Part shown: in pieces, positions 59,898 to 64,000 of the stretch
Position numbering within the stretch: position 1 is the stretch's first letter
Layout of the letters: each line of letters starts with the position of its first letter
Translations under genes and position numbers: made by a program
The notes under the pieces: model-generated
Told to the model about the DNA's origin: nothing
What the model saw: only the letters and a program-made list of their open reading frames with translations
The model's database searches: none
DNA from: Paramacrobiotus metropolitanus
Taxonomy: Eukaryota > Tardigrada > Eutardigrada > Parachela > Macrobiotidae
Reading direction: 5' to 3'
Assembly (NCBI RefSeq): GCF_019649055.1
Contig: NW_026570284.1
Coordinates: 62,001-126,000, forward strand
DNA: 64,000 bases

Positions 59898-62520
59898 TCG
59901 TGGTGCAGGTAGCCCATTTCCGGCTAGGGTGACATTCTAGCTGGGATTTTAAACCTGGCCAAACAGTGAAAACTAAAAGTACGAGTGCAGATAGACAGAC
60001 TCCTCAAACAAACTTGACACGGTTCAAAGCTTGCTTAAAAGCACCAATAGTACGAATATCGAACAGATCAGAAAAATCAGAATCAACAAAAAACGTCCAC
60101 AATTTATTAAGTTTCCAGGCAAAGGTCGTCTCGCCAACTTTCTTCTTCGCTTCCGCCTTGATCAGGGTGCGGTTTCTATTCCGAAGGTTGTACGGCTTGA
60201 TGCGGTCATCAAATTCCACCATCTCGGAGATGTACTGCGGCACATGGAATTTTTCCGGATGTTTGATCTTGTACAACCATATCGCATCCTTTTGTTTCCA
60301 TCTCGTGAAGAGCGGTAAAATCCCATGTTGGTTCAAGAATGACTCCGTGGTTATCTTTGCGTAGTTTGCAGCCGCTCGGATACCATTACGATGCATCGCG
60401 GCCAACTTGTCACGCAAGCGCACAGATGCCCCGCTCCACACTGTAGAGCAGTAGTCCAGATGAGACTGAACAAAGGCATAGAAAAGCGCAATGCGCTGGG
60501 ACACTGGTAGGCCGACTTTCACACGGTTTAACAGTGATATACCGTACCGAACACTCTTTTGGACTTTTTTAATATGGTCAGTCCAACTAAGATGTTCATC
60601 CAGTATCACTCCGAGATGTTTTACTGACTTTTCCGGTAGCAGCTGATGTCCGTTCAGCGAAACGCTTACGTTGGTTTCGCGGTTATGCGCTGAACTTATT
60701 AGCAATAATTTCGATTTATTTTCATTGACATATAAACGGTTAGTTTTGAGCCACTCGTAGACTTCCGGTAGAGCTCTCGTTAGTTCGTCTGCTGCATCTG
60801 CTTTCGAGTTGGCAACAGCATAGCAGATGGTGTCATCAGCAAAACTTTCTAACCGCACATTTGATAATCGCAATTTTAGTAGTGCATTAATGTAAATCGT
60901 AAACAAAATAGGCCCAAGTATGGAACCCTGAGGAACGCCGGCCCACACGTTTTCCCACGAAGAAAACTTGGTGCCATGACGTACACGTTGCGAGCGGCCG
61001 GTCAGGTACGAATGAAACCATGTTAGCGCTGAAGACTTTACACCCATATCGCGGAGTGTCTCCAGCAGAGTCATATGGCACACTGACGGAAAAGCCCTTT
61101 TTAAATCGAGGAAGACAACGGCAACACATTTTTTGTTATCGACGGCCTTTTTCCAGGTCTCTGTTACCTTTAAAAGTAACGTCTCACATGAATGGCCGTT
61201 CCGAAAACCAGACTGGTTCGGAGCAAGGATGCCCTCTTTTTTCAGAAATTTGTTCAGTTGTAGCTGCGCACATTTTTCAAACAATTTTGACAAATTACAG
61301 AGCAGCGAGATCGGCCGAAATTCATCTGCTGTTGCCGGATGATTACATTTTGGTAACGCGATGACTTCGGCAATTTTAAAAATTGATGGAAAGACGTTCT
61401 TTTTAAAACATTGATTTATTAAATGAGTTATAGGCTCGACAAGTATGGGAGCAATCCCAGATAAGAGCTTATGTGGAACACCTTTCGGCCCCGCACATTT
61501 TCTCTTACTTAGAATTTTACCGAACATGTCAGCAACCACGTCAGGAGTAAGCTGATCAAAGGCAAATGTCGCCGTATCAGCCTCCTTCGGAATGACAGCT
61601 ACAGGGTGCCGTTCACCATGCACCCCATTGTAGCAAAGTGCTTGTTTAGGTCATTTATATCGAAGTTCAAATCAGCGCTTACGTTATTTTTTCCCCGTAA
61701 ACGATTAATTTCGCGCCACACCATTTTGGAATTATGGACATTCTTTTCGAAATATTCGCGTTTAGCGTTCTTCATCGCAGTAAACAACTCTCGCTTCAAG
61801 TTTTTAAATTGCCGACCATTACTTTCATATTCTGAAGTACTTTTCGACATCTTTTTTCGTTTGTATGCTAGATTTTTATTCTTTATCAAACGCTTAATAT
61901 GGCCGTTAACCCAAGGTGCACTGCTGTTCGAGACTCTTTTCGATCGTAAAGGGTAGCACCTATCAGTTATCTCAGTCAATCCACCAACAAAATTCGAGAC
62001 TTCTTCATCGACATTAGGATAATCAACGTAATTAATGTACTTTTTCATAAAGTCAAAAACTTGACGTTTAAAAGATTGAATATCAGTCGCTTTCCAGTCC
62101 CTAAAATAAACCACTCTATGCTCCGGTTGCGCGCATTGAAAAACAGACACCGTTTTGCATAGCTTGTGGTCTGAGCAACTCACATCTGATGGTTGACTCG
62201 ACACGTAAAAATTCTTAGGACTGCATAAAATAACATCAATTTTACTGGATGTTGTTATTAAGGCATTATCAGATTGTCTCAGGCGCTGAGCTACCCGAGT
62301 GGAACCGATTACCTTATCTTCGAAAGAAAATTCATCCACAAAATCCCTGTACAATTTAACATAGGGGCTACACGAACCAGGGGCGGAATCAATGTTCAAA
62401 TCTCCCATAATAATATGATCGCTGTCAGGATGTTTTAGCAGCACTTCTCGTAGATGATCAAATAGCGCTTTAGTCTCAGTTGAATTTGAATCTGGCTGGC
62501 GGTAAACAGTCCCAATAACA
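59866..62520 (-). mobile_element. 5'-truncated CR1/L2/Jockey-type LINE
   Basis: A non-LTR retrotransposon lies on the minus strand with an (AAT)n tail (59866-59895 on the plus strand). Its 5' end is truncated inside the endonuclease at about 62520. It sits in the right arm of the fold-back element: arm sequence (CACTCTAAAAAAAT) resumes at about 62534, and the other side resumes at about 59848. A short imperfect repeat of ATTCACTCTAAAAT at the 5' junction may be part of the target duplication. Confidence 0.9.
60004..62444 (-). pseudogene. LINE ORF2: endonuclease C-terminus and reverse transcriptase, frameshifted
   Basis: Frame 1 (62444-61599, open upstream to 62520) carries the end of the apurinic-type endonuclease: IIMGDLNID, KIDVILCSP and CSDHKL. 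It then runs through a basic linker. Frame 2 (61623-60004) carries the reverse transcriptase: GVPHKLL, EFRPISLLCNLSKLFE, NQSGFRNGHSCETLLL, VVFLDLKRAFPSV, GVPQGSILGPILFTIYIN, the catalytic ESFADDTICY and a thumb with KHLGVILDEHLSWTDHI. One frameshift at about 61610 separates them, and the endonuclease N-terminus is absent. The copy is dead, although its RT domain is otherwise uninterrupted. Confidence 0.92.
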
Positions 62521-62576
62521 ATTCACTCTAAAATATCACTCTAAAAAAATATTCATAACTTTTTTCAGTTAATTGG

Positions 62577-63521
62577 GAATTTTCGAAACCGGTTCAGGTT
62601 CAAACTCAAACTTGAGTTCAAGTTGCGAACTTGAACTTAACCATGAGTTTAAAGTTGAACTTGAGCACTTGTGACTTTTCGAAACGCAGAAAACCAAACT
62701 TAAGTTACAAGTTAGTTTTAACCGTCGCCTGCACGCGGTAGCGATTCTGCCTTGCGAAAATCTAGTTACTGGATTCATGATCCTTAGGCATCACTTTCAC
62801 TTTTCTGATCCAGCGAAAGGTTAGAGTACTCCAACAAGAAAATTCAGAAGTGTTTTTTGATACCAAGGGAGGAAAATTTGGTTGCGAACAAAGGTTTTTA
62901 TTAGTGCTTGAATATTACCATAGGGACCTACGAGCTAGAGCTACAAGTGGTGGTGTATGAGTACTCCGTCGTCCATAGGGTCAACATGCTAATTTCAACT
63001 AGACCTGCAGAGATTCATTGTAAACAGAAACGGCGTTCCATGCATTCAAAAAAATTGCTAGTTTATTTTCTATCTTTTGCCACACAACTGCCTAGTGTTC
63101 GCAAAGAGATGAAGTTATCACGACAGTTCAAAGTTTTGCAACGGCAGTCAACAGCCAAGTGGGTAACTGCCGCATCCAACGGTTGGCTCGCGTCAGTTCG
63201 ACAACAGAACTTCAGAAATTGGTCGTCTCAGTTGATCACTTTTTGAAACTGAACCACCAAAAAGTAAACTTGAAAATAAGCAAAGAAGTTAAAGAAAAAT
63301 GTTTGTTTTTCTTAAAGTTTGCTATGGTTCAAGTTTATATTTCAGCCGTTAACAAACGGCAACGCTCCAAAAGTTACTCAAGTTAAAGGGCCTTCCAACT
63401 TGAACTTAAATTGACTTTTGCAAGTTCAAGTTTACGCTCAGACGGGCCCAGCCGTGGCCTCTACTACTTTTTTAACTTGAACTTGAGTTTGGACTCGAGT
63501 TTGAACCGTCTTCGAAAATTC
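62577..63521. mobile_element. Nested MITE rich in CAAGTT/AACTTG, about 945 bp
   Basis: The left end GAATTTTCGAAACCGGTTCA and right end (inverse) GAATTTTCGAAGACGGTTCA are terminal inverted repeats. They run into CAAACTC...CAAGTTCAAGTT blocks at both ends. It interrupts the right arm of the large fold-back element: arm similarity stops at about 62576 and resumes at about 63522. The interior has no convincing gene. Confidence 0.75.
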
Positions 63522-63856
63522 ACAAATACATATGTGCTTCTCCTTGCTTTTCAGCATTTCAGTTAATGGGAAATGGAAACAGTTGTGGTTGCTATTTTAT
63601 CTCTGCTAATAAATAACAGGCCCTTATTCAGAAAAATTGTATTATTTCGATTTCAATGTCACAAGTGATAAACGCTAGAATTAAACCCACTCTAGCAATT
63701 AATAGTCTGGTTTCTGGAGTACTGACCAGCTGTGCGCAATTCGGATTGGTTTGGTAGTAGTGATCAGGATTGGGTAGTCGCTTTATAGGGCGGTTTTCCT
63801 TATACCATCGAGTCTACGGTGCACTGGGTGCCCAAAATTTTTGTGCGTGAATGGGC

Positions 63857-64000
63857 CACACAGCACTGTGAGCGCCCGCGACATCTGAAGTACAGAGAAC
63901 CGCGAGCAGGTGCGGAACCGAAGCCGTTGCCGAAAGCCTGTCAACCGAGATATTTTTTCCCAACACGAGTGATCATTGCAAATGATCGCCACGGTTAAGA
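63857..64000. other. Flank beyond the fold-back element
   Basis: Starts right after the second GTGAATGGGC. It is GC-richer than the element and no feature is identified before the window edge. Confidence 0.5.

Larger units (their letters stand above)
57209..63846. mobile_element. Composite long-TIR fold-back (Mutator-like) element, 6.6 kb
   Basis: Both ends read (A/G)CACAAAAATTTTGGGCACC, then continue as near-identical inverted repeats through GCACCGTAGACT, AAAACCGCCCTATAAAGCG and AATTGCG(T/C)ACAGCTGGTC. The 10-bp duplication GTGAATGGGC flanks it perfectly (57199-57208 and 63847-63856). A 9-10-bp duplication with very long TIRs fits Mutator-like or FB-type fold-back elements. The inverted arms are about 750 bp: 57209-57955 on the left. 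The right arm is broken into 63522-63846, about 62521-62576 and about 59460-59848 by two later insertions. Without those insertions the element would be about 3 kb. No transposase gene is seen, so it is non-autonomous. Confidence 0.85.

Overview
This window is animal nuclear DNA. Its genes are split by GT-AG introns, and it carries a Pol III 5S rRNA gene, a tRNA-Thr gene, many fold-back DNA transposons and one LINE. The protein set is metazoan: ankyrin, PDZ, EBF/COE transcription factor, TspanC8 tetraspanin, Ly6/three-finger protein, Reeler protein, immunoglobulin-domain protein, mitoferrin, CHP1 and RRP8. The gene family forms suit an ecdysozoan invertebrate; a tardigrade is one possibility, but the species cannot be fixed from the sequence alone. 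There is no operon structure, CRISPR array or bacterial feature.

Layout. 0-10.2 kb (minus strand) is a shuffled ankyrin/PDZ locus. It holds ZU5-domain exons of an ankyrin running off the left edge, an ankyrin-repeat block joined in phase to a PDZ domain and a long disordered tail, and two or three decayed copies of a membrane-PDZ module. An unrecognised three-exon gene lies inside it. 12.5-15.3 kb (plus) is a Reeler-domain secreted or GPI-anchored protein. 16.4-31.2 kb (minus) is a large EBF/COE/collier gene with at least 12 exons and a 7 kb intron. 34.7 kb has a 5S rRNA gene, 35.5-37.1 kb (plus) RRP8, and 37.5-40.5 kb (minus) a TspanC8 tetraspanin. 42.3-43.8 kb (plus) is mitoferrin, 45.0 kb tRNA-Thr(AGT), 45.65-46.2 kb (plus) an intronless CHP1, 47.7-48.6 kb (plus) a Ly6 protein, and 52.2-54.1 kb (minus) a two-Ig secreted protein.

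From about 49.8 kb onward the sequence is dominated by mobile and repetitive DNA. It includes a transposase-bearing remnant, a hairpin element inside the Ig gene's intron, a 10-bp-period minisatellite with a displaced inverted arm, and a Tc1/mariner-like fold-back MITE. The last is a 6.6 kb Mutator/fold-back-like element at 57,209-63,846 with a perfect 10-bp target duplication, carrying a 5'-truncated LINE and another MITE nested in its right arm.

The genes are mostly unrelated neighbours rather than a pathway. Exon models were built by hand from splice consensus, reading phase and remembered family features. A few junctions (EBF, Reeler, Ig gene) do not close cleanly and are flagged.
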